Counted from the first letter of the stretch, positions 49,040 to 59,195 are shown. The stretch is 64,000 nucleotides of DNA from Microbulbifer sp. TB1203 (GCF_030997045.1 NZ_CP116899.1:1674001-1738000), one strand, 5' to 3'. Notes: generated by a model from the sequence alone, not told the origin. Translations and numbers: made by a program.

Positions 49040-50305
49040 TCAGTGCCCGGGCGAAGCCGCCGCACCGGCAAAATCCGTTCGCCCGTCACGCTCCACCGCG
49101 CGCCGGAAAAAGAACAGGGTGCACAGGATCACCCCGATAGGTACCAGGGACAGATAGAAGGCGAAGCGGCCGTCGAAGGCCTCGAATACCGAACCGGTGA
49201 TCAGCGAGCCGGTGGTGCCGCCCAGGGCCGAGAAGATCACCAGCAGGCCGGTCATCGCCGAGTGCTGGTGCCTGGGCAGCGAGCTCAGCATCACCGAATT
49301 GATCGCCGGATAAATGGGGGCCATCAACAGGCCGATCAGCGGCAGGATAAACGCCGCCGCCGGGGCGTTGAACCAGTTGATATCCGGGTTGGCCCGAACA
49401 CCTTCGGCCAGCGGCAGCGCCACCAGAACCAGCGCTGCCATCGCCAGCAGGCACCCGTTCAGTACCGGATACCAGTGCCACCGGCGCATCACCGCGCCGG
49501 CACCCAGACGACCGGCGGCCAGGCCCGCGGCGAAAATACTGGTGGCCTGCACACTCATGGCCGCGGGCAGTTTGAGAATTTCGTTATTGAAGGTGGGCAG
49601 CCAGGTGCCTATGCCCTGCTCTATCAGCACATAAAAAAAGGCGGAGACGATGTAAATACACACCAGCGGCCTGGCCACCAGGCGAAGCATGGCAAAAAAT
49701 TCCCGCGCCGGACTCTCGCCCTCCACACGGGTACCGGACTCGTCCATTCGGGTGGTCCAGAGCAGCAGGAAAGCCAGCGCACAGATGCCCGCCAGTACCC
49801 AGTAGACATTGAGCCAGCCCGTGGACGCCGGATCGGAGGAATCAATAAAAGCACCGAACAGCCAATAGCCGCCGAGCACTCCCACCATAAATACCCCCTC
49901 CAGGGTGTTCACCATGCCCGCGTGCTCCTTGCCGTCCCGCGCCAGCAGACCGATAGAGGAATAGACGGATACCTTGACCAGCGCGAAGGAAATTCCCACG
50001 GCCAGAAACAGCAGTTTGGTGGTCCAGAAACCGGGGAGCAGCGGCATACACAGGCAGGCGGCGGTGACGATTCCCAGGCCGGTGAGCATCGCGTTCCTGA
50101 ATCCATAGCGCGGCAGTTGCGAGGCCACCAAGAAGGACACCACGCCGATGGGAATATCCTTGAATCCCTCCAATACGCTGGCAGCGGACTTGCTCACCTG
50201 ATAGGTGTTGATCACCTGCAGGATCACCGTGCCGACACTGTTGAGCAAGATGGCGAAGACCAGGTAGATGGCGAAAAGGGAGAACAGGATGCGCTGATTG
50301 TTCAT
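49040..50305 (-). CDS. MFS sugar transporter
   Basis: A 421-aa protein with 12 hydrophobic segments, start at ATG 50305 (MNNQRILFSLFAIYLVFAIL). Major facilitator signature: GFRNAMLTGLGIVTAACLCM and a central cytoplasmic loop (TRMDESGTRVEGESPAREF). It resembles FucP/NarK-like sugar permeases found with GH65 phosphorylases. Likely imports a disaccharide such as maltose across the inner membrane. It is divergent from the GH65 gene, with two operators in the shared 415-base region, and is on the same strand as the repressor downstream. Confidence 0.82.
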   Translation of the reverse strand: MNNQRILFSLFAIYLVFAILLNSVGTVILQVINTYQVSKSAASVLEGFKDIPIGVVSFLVASQLPRYGFRNAMLTGLGIVTAACLCMPLLPGFWTTKLLFLAVGISFALVKVSVYSSIGLLARDGKEHAGMVNTLEGVFMVGVLGGYWLFGAFIDSSDPASTGWLNVYWVLAGICALAFLLLWTTRMDESGTRVEGESPAREFFAMLRLVARPLVCIYIVSAFFYVLIEQGIGTWLPTFNNEILKLPAAMSVQATSIFAAGLAAGRLGAGAVMRRWHWYPVLNGCLLAMAALVLVALPLAEGVRANPDINWFNAPAAAFILPLIGLLMAPIYPAINSVMLSSLPRHQHSAMTGLLVIFSALGGTTGSLITGSVFEAFDGRFAFYLSLVPIGVILCTLFFFRRAVERDGRTDFAGAAASPGH

Positions 50306-50456
50306 AGCGGATTTCTTATTTTGTCTGCGGCTCCGCCCTGGCAGGACGCGCCAACCCGTTATTGTATATTTTTCGACCAAAATAGAAAGATGGCTCGAAA
50401 CTGCGGTGGACAATGCACCGGCAGAGGGCAACAGTATGGCGCAGGCATCGCTGTAG

Positions 50457-50470
50457 TGCAATCGTTTGCA
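50457..50470. promoter_or_regulatory. LacI-type operator (MFS side)
   Basis: TGCAATCGTTTGCA, near-palindromic, 152 bases upstream of the MFS start. It shares its half-site with the perfect operator at 50614-50629. Confidence 0.7.
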
Positions 50471-50613
50471 TCCCAAAGTCTTGCAAAGGCACTCAAAATG
50501 CGCTCCGGCTCGGTGGATCGAGTATCGGACAGATAAAAATATATTTTAAAATCAATAAGTTACAATAAAATTGGTCAACTTCTGCAGAACCTTCAACTTT
50601 CGAAACCAGTCAA

Positions 50614-50629
50614 TTGCAATCGATTGCAA
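50614..50629. promoter_or_regulatory. LacI-type operator (GH65 side)
   Basis: A perfect 16-base palindrome TTGCAATCGATTGCAA, 92 bases upstream of the GH65 start, which also argues against the upstream in-frame start at 50571. Typical LacI/GalR operator with central CG. The rest of 50306-50720 shows no further gene. Confidence 0.8.
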
Positions 50630-50720
50630 ATTAAACCGCAAAGACGCTACACTGACAACAGCCGCACCGCTGCCACCCGGCGGTGGTGCTCATCCGATCC
50701 GTCCACTCCGAGCCTGCGGT

Positions 50721-53063
50721 ATGAAACAACAAGAAGTCCCCAATCCCTGGGAACTGGTGGAGAGCGAATTCCACCCACAAAACTACAGCCTCAATGCCAC
50801 CCTCTTCTCCCTGGGCAACGGCTTTATCGGCCTGCGCGGCACCTTCGAGGAAGGCTTCGATCCCGAGCCCTTCGCCGATGGCTGCTATCTCAACGGTGTT
50901 TACGCCAGCGAGCCCATTACCTATGGCGAGCGCGCGTACGGCTATGCCAGACACAACCAGCGGATACTCAGCGTGCCCGACGGCAAGCAGATCCGCCTCT
51001 CTATCGACGGCGAACGCTTTTCCCTGACGGAGGGTGAACTGCTCGGCTTCGAGCGCCGGTTGGATATGGCCGCGGGGATACTGGAAAGAAAACTGATGTG
51101 GCGCTCACCCACCGGAAAAACCCTGGAATTGCACAGCCGCCGGCTGGTTTCCCTGGTGGAGAAACATCTCTGTGTTCTGCATTACCGGATTACGCCGCTG
51201 GATTTCGACGGCGAAGTGCGGGTGATCTCTGCGCTGGACGCGGGCCTGGTGCAGATGAAAAAAAACGACGACCCGCGCCTGGCGTCCCCCATCGACCGCA
51301 GGGATATCCGTACATTGGAATCCACCGCCCAGGGCGGGTATCTGGCACTCAGGCAGAAAGTGCTCAGCAGCGACTTCACTATCGCCTCCGGCGCCCTGCA
51401 CCGCATCGACTGCGACGGTGCCTGCGAACAATCTTCGCAACAGGGCAAAGAGCGCGCAGCTGTCGAATACCGCTGTACGGCGCGTCGAGGACAATCGATA
51501 CAGTTCACCAAATACCTGGCCTACTTCGCCGAGCAGAACCGGGACCTGCCGGACCCGGCACAGCTGCGCGACTACCTGGAAAACTGCGCTACCCGGAGTT
51601 TCGACGAATACGCGGAATTGCAACGCCGGGAACTGGACAGCTTCTGGTCCGCCTCGGACGTGGAGGTGCGCGGCGACAAGGCGCTGCAACAGGGAATGCG
51701 CTTTAACCTCTTCCACCTGTTCCAGTCCCTGGGCCGCGATGGCCGCACCAATATCGCCGCCAAGGGCCTTTCCGGCGACGGCTACGAAGGGCATTATTTC
51801 TGGGATACGGAAATCTATATCCTGCCCTTCTTTCTCTATACCCAACCGCAACTGGCGCGCAGGCTGCTGGAATACCGACACTCGATTCTCGACGCCGCCC
51901 GGGCCCGGGCGCGGGAGCTGGCGATAAAAAAAGGCGCCCTTTTTCCCTGGCGCACCATCGGCGGCGAGGAGTGCTCCGCCTACTACCCCGCCGGCACCGC
52001 GCAATTCCATATCAATGCGGATATCGCCTACGCGGTGCAACACTACTGCAGCGTCACCGGTGATATGGACTTCCTGCGCGACAAGGGTGCGGAAATCGTA
52101 CTGGAAGGTGCGCGCCTATGGCTGGAAATCGGCCACTACAACCCGCGCCGCGGCAACCGCTTCTGCATCTGCGAAGTCACCGGGCCGGACGAATACACGG
52201 CGCTGGTGGACAACAACTTCTACACCAACCTTATGGCCCGCGCGCACCTGGATTACGCCTGCAAGGTCCACGACTGGCTGCGGGCACAGGAACCGCAGGC
52301 CTTCGCCGAACTGGCGCGGCGCATACAACTGGAACCGGAAGAACGGGCAGCCTGGCGCCGCGCCGCGGACGCCATTAACCTGCCGGAAGACAAAGCCCTG
52401 GGCATCCACCCCCAGGACGACAGCTTCCTGGACAAACCGGAATGGGATTTCGCCAACACCCCGGCGGACCACTATCCCTTGCTGCTGCACTACCATCCGC
52501 TGGTGATCTACCGCCACCAGGTGTGCAAGCAGGCGGACGTATTGCTGGGCATGTTCCTGCAGAGCAGCGAGTTCACCGCTGGGCAGAAGCGCCGCAATTT
52601 CGACTTCTACGAACCGCGCACTACCCACGACTCCACCCTGTCCGCCTGCATTCACAGCATTGTCGCCAGCGAAGTGGGCTACCCGGGAAAAGCCCTGGAT
52701 TATTTCCGGCAAGTGGCGCGCATGGACCTGGACAACCACCACAACAACACCCAGCACGGCGTGCACACCGCCTGTATGGGCGGCACCTGGCTGTGCATGG
52801 TGCAGGGATTTGCCGGTATGCGCATGCAAGACAAGCAGCTGAGTTTCAACCCTTACGTTCCCGAGGGGCTGGAGGGCTACCGCTTCCGCATCCAGTTCCG
52901 CGGGCGCACCCTGGAGCTGGATGCCGGTACCGACCGCACCAGCTACACCCTGATCAGCGGCGATCCCGTCACCATCCATCACGGCGAGGAAATTCTTCGA
53001 CTCAGTGAACCGGGTCTGCCGCTCGTCTGCAAACGGGAATCCGCTGAGGTGTACGCCCAATGA
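50721..53063 (+). CDS. GH65 disaccharide phosphorylase (maltose phosphorylase-like)
   Basis: A 780-aa glycoside hydrolase family 65 protein from ATG 50721 (MKQQEVPNPWELVESEFHPQ). Family blocks: ATLFSLGNGFIGLRGTFEEG, LSGDGYEGHYFWDTEIYILP, ECSAYYPAGTAQFHINADIA, catalytic VTGPDEYTALVDNNFYTNLM (Glu about 491), and phosphate-binding ESTLS-like THDSTLSACIHSI. It cleaves an alpha-glucosyl disaccharide with phosphate, giving beta-glucose 1-phosphate and glucose; the adjacent beta-phosphoglucomutase fits maltose or a related alpha-glucoside. Its stop overlaps the pgmB start (ATGA). Confidence 0.88.
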   Translation: MKQQEVPNPWELVESEFHPQNYSLNATLFSLGNGFIGLRGTFEEGFDPEPFADGCYLNGVYASEPITYGERAYGYARHNQRILSVPDGKQIRLSIDGERFSLTEGELLGFERRLDMAAGILERKLMWRSPTGKTLELHSRRLVSLVEKHLCVLHYRITPLDFDGEVRVISALDAGLVQMKKNDDPRLASPIDRRDIRTLESTAQGGYLALRQKVLSSDFTIASGALHRIDCDGACEQSSQQGKERAAVEYRCTARRGQSIQFTKYLAYFAEQNRDLPDPAQLRDYLENCATRSFDEYAELQRRELDSFWSASDVEVRGDKALQQGMRFNLFHLFQSLGRDGRTNIAAKGLSGDGYEGHYFWDTEIYILPFFLYTQPQLARRLLEYRHSILDAARARARELAIKKGALFPWRTIGGEECSAYYPAGTAQFHINADIAYAVQHYCSVTGDMDFLRDKGAEIVLEGARLWLEIGHYNPRRGNRFCICEVTGPDEYTALVDNNFYTNLMARAHLDYACKVHDWLRAQEPQAFAELARRIQLEPEERAAWRRAADAINLPEDKALGIHPQDDSFLDKPEWDFANTPADHYPLLLHYHPLVIYRHQVCKQADVLLGMFLQSSEFTAGQKRRNFDFYEPRTTHDSTLSACIHSIVASEVGYPGKALDYFRQVARMDLDNHHNNTQHGVHTACMGGTWLCMVQGFAGMRMQDKQLSFNPYVPEGLEGYRFRIQFRGRTLELDAGTDRTSYTLISGDPVTIHHGEEILRLSEPGLPLVCKRESAEVYAQ

Positions 53064-53743
53064 ATTTCCGCGCGGCCATTTTCGACCTGGACGGCGTGAT
53101 CGCCGATACCGCCCGCTTACATCTGCAGGCCTGGCACCAATTGGCGGATGAATTGCAACTGCCTTGGACGAAGGATATCGAGGAAAAGCTGAAGGGCCTT
53201 GAGCGCATGGCGTCGCTGGAAGTTATCCTGGGGGAACAGAGTGCCGAATTCAGCGAGGGCGAGAAAGTCGCACTGGCCGAGCGCAAAAACGACTGTTACC
53301 GGGACTTGATCCAAAACCTGAGCCGGGCGGACCTGCTGCCCGGCGCCGACGAACTGCTGCACTGGCTGCGCGCCGAGCGCATTCCCATCGGCCTCGCCTC
53401 CGCCAGCAAGAACGCCCCAGCGGTATTGCAGGCGCTGGGCATCGCCGACTGTTTTACCGTGATTGCGGACCCCACCAAGGCAGTCCCAAAACCGGCACCG
53501 GATATTTTCCTGGCCGCGGCCCGGGAGCTGGCGGTGGAACCGGGCCGATGCCTTGCGTTCGAGGACGCCACCGCGGGAGTGGCGGCGATCAGGGCCGCGG
53601 GGATGACGGCGGTGGGTGTTGGTGATATGCGGGCGTTGCGGGGGGCGGATTATCTGTTGGCGGGGCTGGATGAGTTTGTGCCCGAAGAGTTTTTCCGGCA
53701 GACACTTCCCAACCCCGATGCTCGCACCTCCCCCACCCTGTAG
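53060..53743 (+). CDS. pgmB: Beta-phosphoglucomutase
   Basis: A 227-aa HAD protein: FDLDGVIADTARLHLQAWHQ with nucleophile and acid/base Asp 8/10, GLERMASLEVIL specificity loop, IGLASASKNAP, and VPKPAPDIFLAAARELAVEP then CLAFEDATAGVAAI. Converts beta-glucose 1-phosphate made by the GH65 phosphorylase to glucose 6-phosphate. Translationally coupled to it by a four-base overlap. Confidence 0.9.
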   Translation: MNFRAAIFDLDGVIADTARLHLQAWHQLADELQLPWTKDIEEKLKGLERMASLEVILGEQSAEFSEGEKVALAERKNDCYRDLIQNLSRADLLPGADELLHWLRAERIPIGLASASKNAPAVLQALGIADCFTVIADPTKAVPKPAPDIFLAAARELAVEPGRCLAFEDATAGVAAIRAAGMTAVGVGDMRALRGADYLLAGLDEFVPEEFFRQTLPNPDARTSPTL

Positions 53744-53956
53744 GAGCGGCCGTTGGCCGCGATCGATCTTACTACGTAGCGGGAATGATCGCGGCCATGG
53801 GCCGCTCCTACAGGGGCTGGCGACTTTGACTGAACATATATCAGCAAGTCTCCTGTCCAAATAGTTATCGAACATTCCGCATTTTGTAGGAGCGGCCCAT
53901 GGCCGCGATCGATATGTGCTACGTAGTAAGATCGATCGCGGCCAACGGCCGCTCCT
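53741..53956. repeat. Palindromic TAGGAGCGGCC repeats, left pair
   Basis: Two copies (53741-53810 and 53887-53956) of an approximately 70-base palindrome of the form TAGGAGCGGCC...GGCCGCTCCT(A), with a CTACGTAG centre. They are spaced 146 bases apart and share the linker found in the right-hand array (ATCGAACATTCCGCATTTTG-like). The first overlaps the end of pgmB. The remainder of 53957-54387 shows no gene I can support, apart from a possible 21-codon frame at 54238. Confidence 0.85.
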
Positions 53957-54387
53957 CCCTGGGAAAGCGCCCTGGATTGGTTAGACCGCCTGCCGTCCAC
54001 CTCGATCATATATTGTCAGTGACAGGGCTTTGATCTCCTCCTGACCGCCTTGAATTCGTCATGCCACCGGCTTGGCGTAAAGCCGGAGTGATGCCGCTGT
54101 CCTGGCTACTGCTATGATTTAGATTTCAAGACCCCTTGCATGGCAATAAACGGGTCAGCTATCATTTGGCGGTATTTTTTAGGCGATGAGCGGAGACCTC
54201 TCGTACGTTAAATGAAATAGCATACAAGGATCGAGTTATGCTTCCCCGTTTTCTTACCCCCACTTCTCACTCTTCTTCTACGTACTGCTTATGGCAGCGG
54301 TAGTAACGGTAGCGTAGTCGTCGTCCAGGCCTCTTACCTGTCCTCGTTAATAAATAAATCAAGATGTTATTAAATTAAGGAATAATT

Positions 54388-56220
54388 ATGAAGCATCTCC
54401 CAGTCTGTATCCTCTGTTTACTCTATACATTCTCGTTAGTTCCCGATGCGCTGGCTGCAGGAACATCTGTCAGGGTGGATAAAATCCGCTATTGTCGTAC
54501 GATATGGCCGGTCTGCAATGACAAGTTACAGTCGGATTATCAGCCTTGGGAAGATCACGGGGTGCCGGATCAGATCCAGAAGAATACTTATATTGGAAAA
54601 TATAATGAACCGAGCCGCTCCGAGGTTGAACACATTGTGTTCTTGGCATCAGGGCAGCGATTCGACGGCATTGACGATAACCTGCTTACAGGCCAGCCAG
54701 ATACGCGCAAGTTTGAGAAGCAGGAGTCTGGTCGAACACTGAGCGTTTCAACTGAGTCACTGGCATACAAGTTGTTTTCGCAAAACATTTATCCCGAGAA
54801 CAATACTTTCTCCGCATTGGCCGTTGATGCGCGCTTTAACTGGGGTTTCTCAAAGGATAATAAAAGAGATATCGTCAATGCTTATTTTACCTGGCTGAAA
54901 GGGAAATTTTATAACTCCAATTTGAAATCTGTTTACCTGGCTGGTCATAGCCGCGGTGGTGCTCTGGTGATGAGACTGGCCAAGAAATTTCAACGTGAAT
55001 TTCCTGATGTCGCCGTTATTGTCCATACCTTCGATCCGGTGACAAATAAGAAAGAGGGTGAGCTGGGAGCCACTTCCGGTTATATCGACAATCCTGAAGC
55101 CGGTTATCCTCGCGATACGATTCTCACTCAGAATAAAGGCAACTGGGGCTGGACGTCAGATTTCAGAACCTTTTATGACAATAAACAGCATTTTTCAGTT
55201 TCCAATTATCTGGTCGGCGGGAAAATCTTTGGGTTGGCCCAGGAAGTTCGAGCGGTGACTCACAAGTCCGGCACTGGTACAGAAACCGATCTTGGATGGT
55301 ACTCACAGCGTTGGTACAGCATGCCGCAGCTGGGTTTTTCCGCAGAAAATGCCGGGGGCCATGTCGAAATAGCCAAAACCTATGTGACTGTCAATGCCGC
55401 GCTCAAGGATGTGAAAGACAACCTGGCGATTCTGACAAACAATATCGCACCAAGTGCAACGGCTTCGGCTTCATCCACCTACTGCGCTTCATCGGGATTA
55501 CATTGTTATTCGCCAGGGCGCGTCAATGATAAGAATATGGACTCCCGGGTTGGCGGCTACTATAGCTGGACTAATGGTAATACCTCATTACCGCAGTGGG
55601 TTCAATTACGTTGGCCGGAACCAATCAAGACCGAGCACATCGAAATCATTACCAGTGAAGGCTATCCGATCCAGAATTATCGACTGCAGTACTGGGATGG
55701 TTCAGCGTGGCGAACACTCCAATCAATCTACGGCAATCAGCAACTGCGCATTGCACATGAGTTCAATGAAATCGAGACAACGCAAATACGTCTTCTTGGA
55801 CTAGTGGGGCCCGTTAATCAACCTGCCCATGTGCGTGTTAACGAGATTCTGGTGAATGGCACCTGGGTAAACCCGCCAAACAAACCGCCGGTTGCCAGGT
55901 GTAGCGCCACGCCCAATTTGGGTACCGGTGTGGTTTATAGCGAACTCAGTGGATCCGGCAGCTATGATACGGATGGTAGTATTAGATCCTATCACTGGCG
56001 TTTCAGCGATGGCGGAAGTGCCACTGGCAAAGTTGTCCATCATACGTTCGTCGGCAGGGATCCCTCCATTACCGAGATCCAAAGAGCAACTTTAACAGTT
56101 ACCGACAACGACGGCGCGAAAGATAGTGCCTCTTGCATAGTGACCGTTCGCTGCAGTACAGGGGCCGGACCTAGAAGCGGCGAGCCGGTGGATACGGCAA
56201 GAGCCTGCGCCCTTCAGTAA
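54388..56220 (+). CDS. Secreted alpha/beta hydrolase with discoidin and PKD domains
   Basis: A 610-aa protein. Signal peptide (MKHLPVCILCLLYTFSLVPD ... ALAAG). Residues about 70-340 hold a lipase-like hydrolase with nucleophile elbow AGHSRGGAL (Ser about 188). About 352-490 fits an F5/8 type C (discoidin) domain (SQ: PGRVNDKNMDSRVGGYYSWT ... LRWPEPIKTEHIEIITSEGY). About 505-590 is PKD-like (NKPPVARCSATPNLG ... GSYDTDGSIRSYHWRFSDGG). Exported, probably extracellular; substrate unknown. Base composition is visibly lower in GC than neighbours. Flanked on both sides by the palindromic repeat arrays, suggesting acquisition or insertion. AAGGAA precedes the ATG. Confidence 0.75.
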   Translation: MKHLPVCILCLLYTFSLVPDALAAGTSVRVDKIRYCRTIWPVCNDKLQSDYQPWEDHGVPDQIQKNTYIGKYNEPSRSEVEHIVFLASGQRFDGIDDNLLTGQPDTRKFEKQESGRTLSVSTESLAYKLFSQNIYPENNTFSALAVDARFNWGFSKDNKRDIVNAYFTWLKGKFYNSNLKSVYLAGHSRGGALVMRLAKKFQREFPDVAVIVHTFDPVTNKKEGELGATSGYIDNPEAGYPRDTILTQNKGNWGWTSDFRTFYDNKQHFSVSNYLVGGKIFGLAQEVRAVTHKSGTGTETDLGWYSQRWYSMPQLGFSAENAGGHVEIAKTYVTVNAALKDVKDNLAILTNNIAPSATASASSTYCASSGLHCYSPGRVNDKNMDSRVGGYYSWTNGNTSLPQWVQLRWPEPIKTEHIEIITSEGYPIQNYRLQYWDGSAWRTLQSIYGNQQLRIAHEFNEIETTQIRLLGLVGPVNQPAHVRVNEILVNGTWVNPPNKPPVARCSATPNLGTGVVYSELSGSGSYDTDGSIRSYHWRFSDGGSATGKVVHHTFVGRDPSITEIQRATLTVTDNDGAKDSASCIVTVRCSTGAGPRSGEPVDTARACALQ

Positions 56221-56241
56221 GGAAACATGGCAGAGAAAATG

Positions 56242-56785
56242 TAGGAGCGGCCGCTGGCTGTGATCGGACTGTGCTACGTAGTGAGATCGATCGCGGCCAT
56301 GGGCCGCTCCTACATGGGCTGGTGACTTTGATTGAATTTATATTGGGAAATCTCCTGTCCGGCTCTTCTCCAAACGGTGATCGAACATTTCACATTTTGT
56401 AGGAGCGGCCGCTGGCCGCGATCGGGCTGTGCTACGTAGTGAGATCGATCGCGGCCATGGGCCGCTCCTACAGGGTCTGGCGACTTTGACTGAATTTATA
56501 TCGGGAAATATCCTGTCCGGCCTTATCCAAACGGTTATCGAACATTTCGCATTTTGTAGGAGCGGCCGTTGGCCGCGATCGGGCTGTGCTACGTAGTGAG
56601 ATCGATCGCGGCCATGGGCCGCTCCTACAGGGGCTGGTGACTTTGACTGAACATATATCAACAAGTCTCCTGTTCGGTCCTTATCCAAACAGTTATCGAG
56701 CATTTCGCATTTTGTAGGAGCGGCCCATGGCCGCGATCGGACTGTGCTACGTAGTGAGATTGATCGCGGCCAGCGGCCGCTCCTA
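56242..56785. repeat. Palindromic TAGGAGCGGCC tandem array, right
   Basis: Four copies (56242-56312, 56400-56470, 56557-56627, 56715-56785) of the same palindrome as at 53741-53956. They recur with a period of about 158 bases and conserved linkers (GACTTTGACTGAA...ATCGAACATTTCGCATTTTG). Not a CRISPR: repeats are palindromes with conserved, not variable, spacers. Fills the gap before the TonB receptor gene. Confidence 0.9.
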
Positions 56786-56825
56786 CATAGGTAATTGGTG
56801 GGCCTGGGGCTCGGCGCTCCCGGTC

Positions 56826-56859
56826 AAAAAAAAGCCGCACAATGGGGGAACTGTGCGGC
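56826..56859 (-). terminator. Rho-independent terminator of TonB receptor gene
   Basis: On the minus strand a GCCGCAC ... GTGCGGC stem is followed by eight T (plus strand A run 56826-56833). It lies 27 bases after the receptor stop codon. Confidence 0.9.
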
Positions 56860-56885
56860 AAGCTCAGATCACGCTAACAGACTGA

Positions 56886-59195
56886 CTAGAAATCGTAAGC
56901 GACACTCAACTTGATATTGCGCGGCAGGATATAGCGCACATTGGCCGCGGTCGGGTCCCGGGGGTCGCCCTCGGTGGCACCCTCCTCGTCGGTGAGATTG
57001 TTCACCGCCAGTTGTACGCTGAAATCGTTGAGGTACAGCATGGTCCCCAGGTCCACCTTGGTGTAACCGGGCAGGGTTACCGAGTTGCCATTGTCGCTGT
57101 ATCGGTCGCCGATGCGGCTCACCGCGCCGTAGAGGGACATATCCACGCCGTTGCCCAGCGTCCAGTCGTAGCTCTGGCTCAGGCGCACCTGGTGCTCCGG
57201 CTGGCGCAATACCTGGTTGCCCTCGAATTCGCCGCTGGTGATTTCAGGTTCCTGCACCGTGGCATTCAGGCCAAGGGTGAAGTCGCCCCAGTAGAGTTTG
57301 CCATCCAGCTCCACTCCCAGAGCCTCGGTTTCCAGGCGGGTGCAGACACCGCTGCCGACGACACAGTCCGGCATCCCCTCGGTTTCGTTGTAAAAGAGAG
57401 TGGCGAACAGGGAGTAATTTGCATCCTGCAGCTTGTAGCCCAACTCGTACTGGTCGATATCGATCACCAGATCGGAACCGGCGCGGAAGCTTCCGCCGAA
57501 ATTACGGTATTCGTCGAAGTCGGCAAATTTGAAGCCGGAGTTGATGCGGAAGAAGGTGCCCATATTGTCGGCGAAGGCCCAGTCCACCGCGGCGGTGTAG
57601 GCGGTGCCGTCCTCATCGGCTTTGTATATGCTATACACACCGTCCCGCGCGCCATCGTCCACCGAATAATTGGTCTCGCGATTGGCGGAGCGCACACCCA
57701 AATCGAAGGTAAAATCACCCACATAGAATTCACCGGCAATATACAACGCGTCCTCACGCGCATCGCCGCTGGCATCCACATCGTAACTCCAGCCGCAAGT
57801 CACCACGCCCGGCGCGTTGCACTCGATCTCGCCGGCAGCGCCGGTGCTGGCGATCTGCTCGCCGTCGTGATCCAGCACAAAATATTTCTGGTTGCCCAGA
57901 GACCACCACTCGCCCACTTCCCAGGCGGAAGCGTAGTAGCCGAAAGTGACCTTGGCGGTATCCCACTGCTTGGCGATGCTCAGGTCGTTGCTCTTGGCCT
58001 CGATCTCCTTGCGCACCACCCAGGGGCCGAACAACTGCACCAGGGTATCGCCGCCTACCTCCGCGCCGGAAACGGTGGTGGCGGAAGTGATGGGGTCGTC
58101 ATTGATATCGGTAAGGCTGTCCAGGCGCACCGGGCCGCCGTCGGGCACATAGCCCAGGGTGTCGGCATTGCCGGTGGTCAGCGCGAAGCGGTCGGTAAAA
58201 CTCCAGCCGTTGCCCAGATCCATTTCCACATAGGCGCCGCCGATGCTGCCGTCCCAGCCGCGGCCCTCGCCCATGTCGTAACTTTCCCAGACGGTTTCCG
58301 ATCCGCCACTGTTGTCCGGCCGGGAAACCGGTACCAGCGCATTGCGGTTGCTGGGCCCCACCTGCGTGTAGTCCGCCGGCAGAAAAGAGGCACCGGGCAG
58401 GTACCAGGTGCCGTGGTCGTCGGTATCGCGCAGGTAGAAGCCGGCCTTGCCGTTGTCCAGTTCCGCGGTCAGGTGCAGGGTGAACTGGTGGCCTTCCTCC
58501 GCGCTGAAGCCGGCGTCGCGCACGCCCGGCGAAGAGCTGACGTAGCCGCCCATCATGTAGTAGACGTCGTCGCTCAACTTGCCGGTGAGCAGACCGTCCA
58601 CCCGCTGCAGGTCGTAGTCGGAGGCGGAATATTTGAGTTTGCCGGCGGTCTCCTCGGTGCCTTCCTTGAGAATAAAGTTGGTGGTCAGGCCCGGCTGGCC
58701 GTTGGAATACACCGGGTTGGGGCCGCCGCGCAGGCCTTCCACCCGCTGGATGGTCTCGTCCACCCGGAACAGCGAGGAGTTTTCCATAAAGGACAGGGTC
58801 GGGGCCGGGTACACCGGCATGCCGTTCATGGACACTGTCACAAAGGGCGCGTCGCTACCGCCGGGGAAGCCGCGTACATCGATATTCGCCCCGGACACGC
58901 CGCCGGAACTCTCCACCCACAGGCCCGGGATGGTCTTCATCAGGTCCGCGGTGCTGGCGGGGGACACGCGGGCGATCTCGTCGTCGTTCAGGGTGGTGAT
59001 GGAAAAGCTGGCGTCCAGCTTGCGGATACTGGCACCGCCAGGAGTACCGGTGGTGACGACTTCCTCCATCACCATATCGCCGCTATTGATCGGCTGTTCC
59101 GCCTCCTGGGCGACCAGGACGCCACTGAAACCCAGGGAGACCGCCGCCAGGGATACCGCTCGGGCCAAGGGCTTCTTGTTTATCTTTATCTTCAT
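56886..59195 (-). CDS. TonB-dependent outer-membrane receptor
   Basis: A 769-aa protein from ATG 59195 (AGGGAAG upstream; an in-frame TTG lies one codon before). Signal peptide ends LVAQEAEQP. Plug domain: EEVVTTGTPGGASIRKLDAS, TADLMKTIPGLWVESSGGVS, GANIDVRGFPGG, IQRVEGLRGGPNPVYS. The C-terminus is a beta-barrel ending IKLSVAYDF. Likely takes up an oligosaccharide. Two LacI-type operators sit in front of it, matching those of the GH65/MFS genes, so it probably belongs to the same regulon although 3.1 kb of other DNA separates it from pgmB. Confidence 0.92.
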   Translation of the reverse strand: MKIKINKKPLARAVSLAAVSLGFSGVLVAQEAEQPINSGDMVMEEVVTTGTPGGASIRKLDASFSITTLNDDEIARVSPASTADLMKTIPGLWVESSGGVSGANIDVRGFPGGSDAPFVTVSMNGMPVYPAPTLSFMENSSLFRVDETIQRVEGLRGGPNPVYSNGQPGLTTNFILKEGTEETAGKLKYSASDYDLQRVDGLLTGKLSDDVYYMMGGYVSSSPGVRDAGFSAEEGHQFTLHLTAELDNGKAGFYLRDTDDHGTWYLPGASFLPADYTQVGPSNRNALVPVSRPDNSGGSETVWESYDMGEGRGWDGSIGGAYVEMDLGNGWSFTDRFALTTGNADTLGYVPDGGPVRLDSLTDINDDPITSATTVSGAEVGGDTLVQLFGPWVVRKEIEAKSNDLSIAKQWDTAKVTFGYYASAWEVGEWWSLGNQKYFVLDHDGEQIASTGAAGEIECNAPGVVTCGWSYDVDASGDAREDALYIAGEFYVGDFTFDLGVRSANRETNYSVDDGARDGVYSIYKADEDGTAYTAAVDWAFADNMGTFFRINSGFKFADFDEYRNFGGSFRAGSDLVIDIDQYELGYKLQDANYSLFATLFYNETEGMPDCVVGSGVCTRLETEALGVELDGKLYWGDFTLGLNATVQEPEITSGEFEGNQVLRQPEHQVRLSQSYDWTLGNGVDMSLYGAVSRIGDRYSDNGNSVTLPGYTKVDLGTMLYLNDFSVQLAVNNLTDEEGATEGDPRDPTAANVRYILPRNIKLSVAYDF

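Noticed and set aside
54238..54303. A 21-codon frame with an AAGGA-like site before the hydrolase gene
   Set aside because: Too short and Ser/Thr-rich without any recognisable feature; could be a leader peptide but nothing supports it.
56242..56785. Possible CRISPR array
   Set aside because: Repeats are long palindromes of about 70 bases and the intervening sequences are conserved between units, the opposite of CRISPR spacers; no cas genes.
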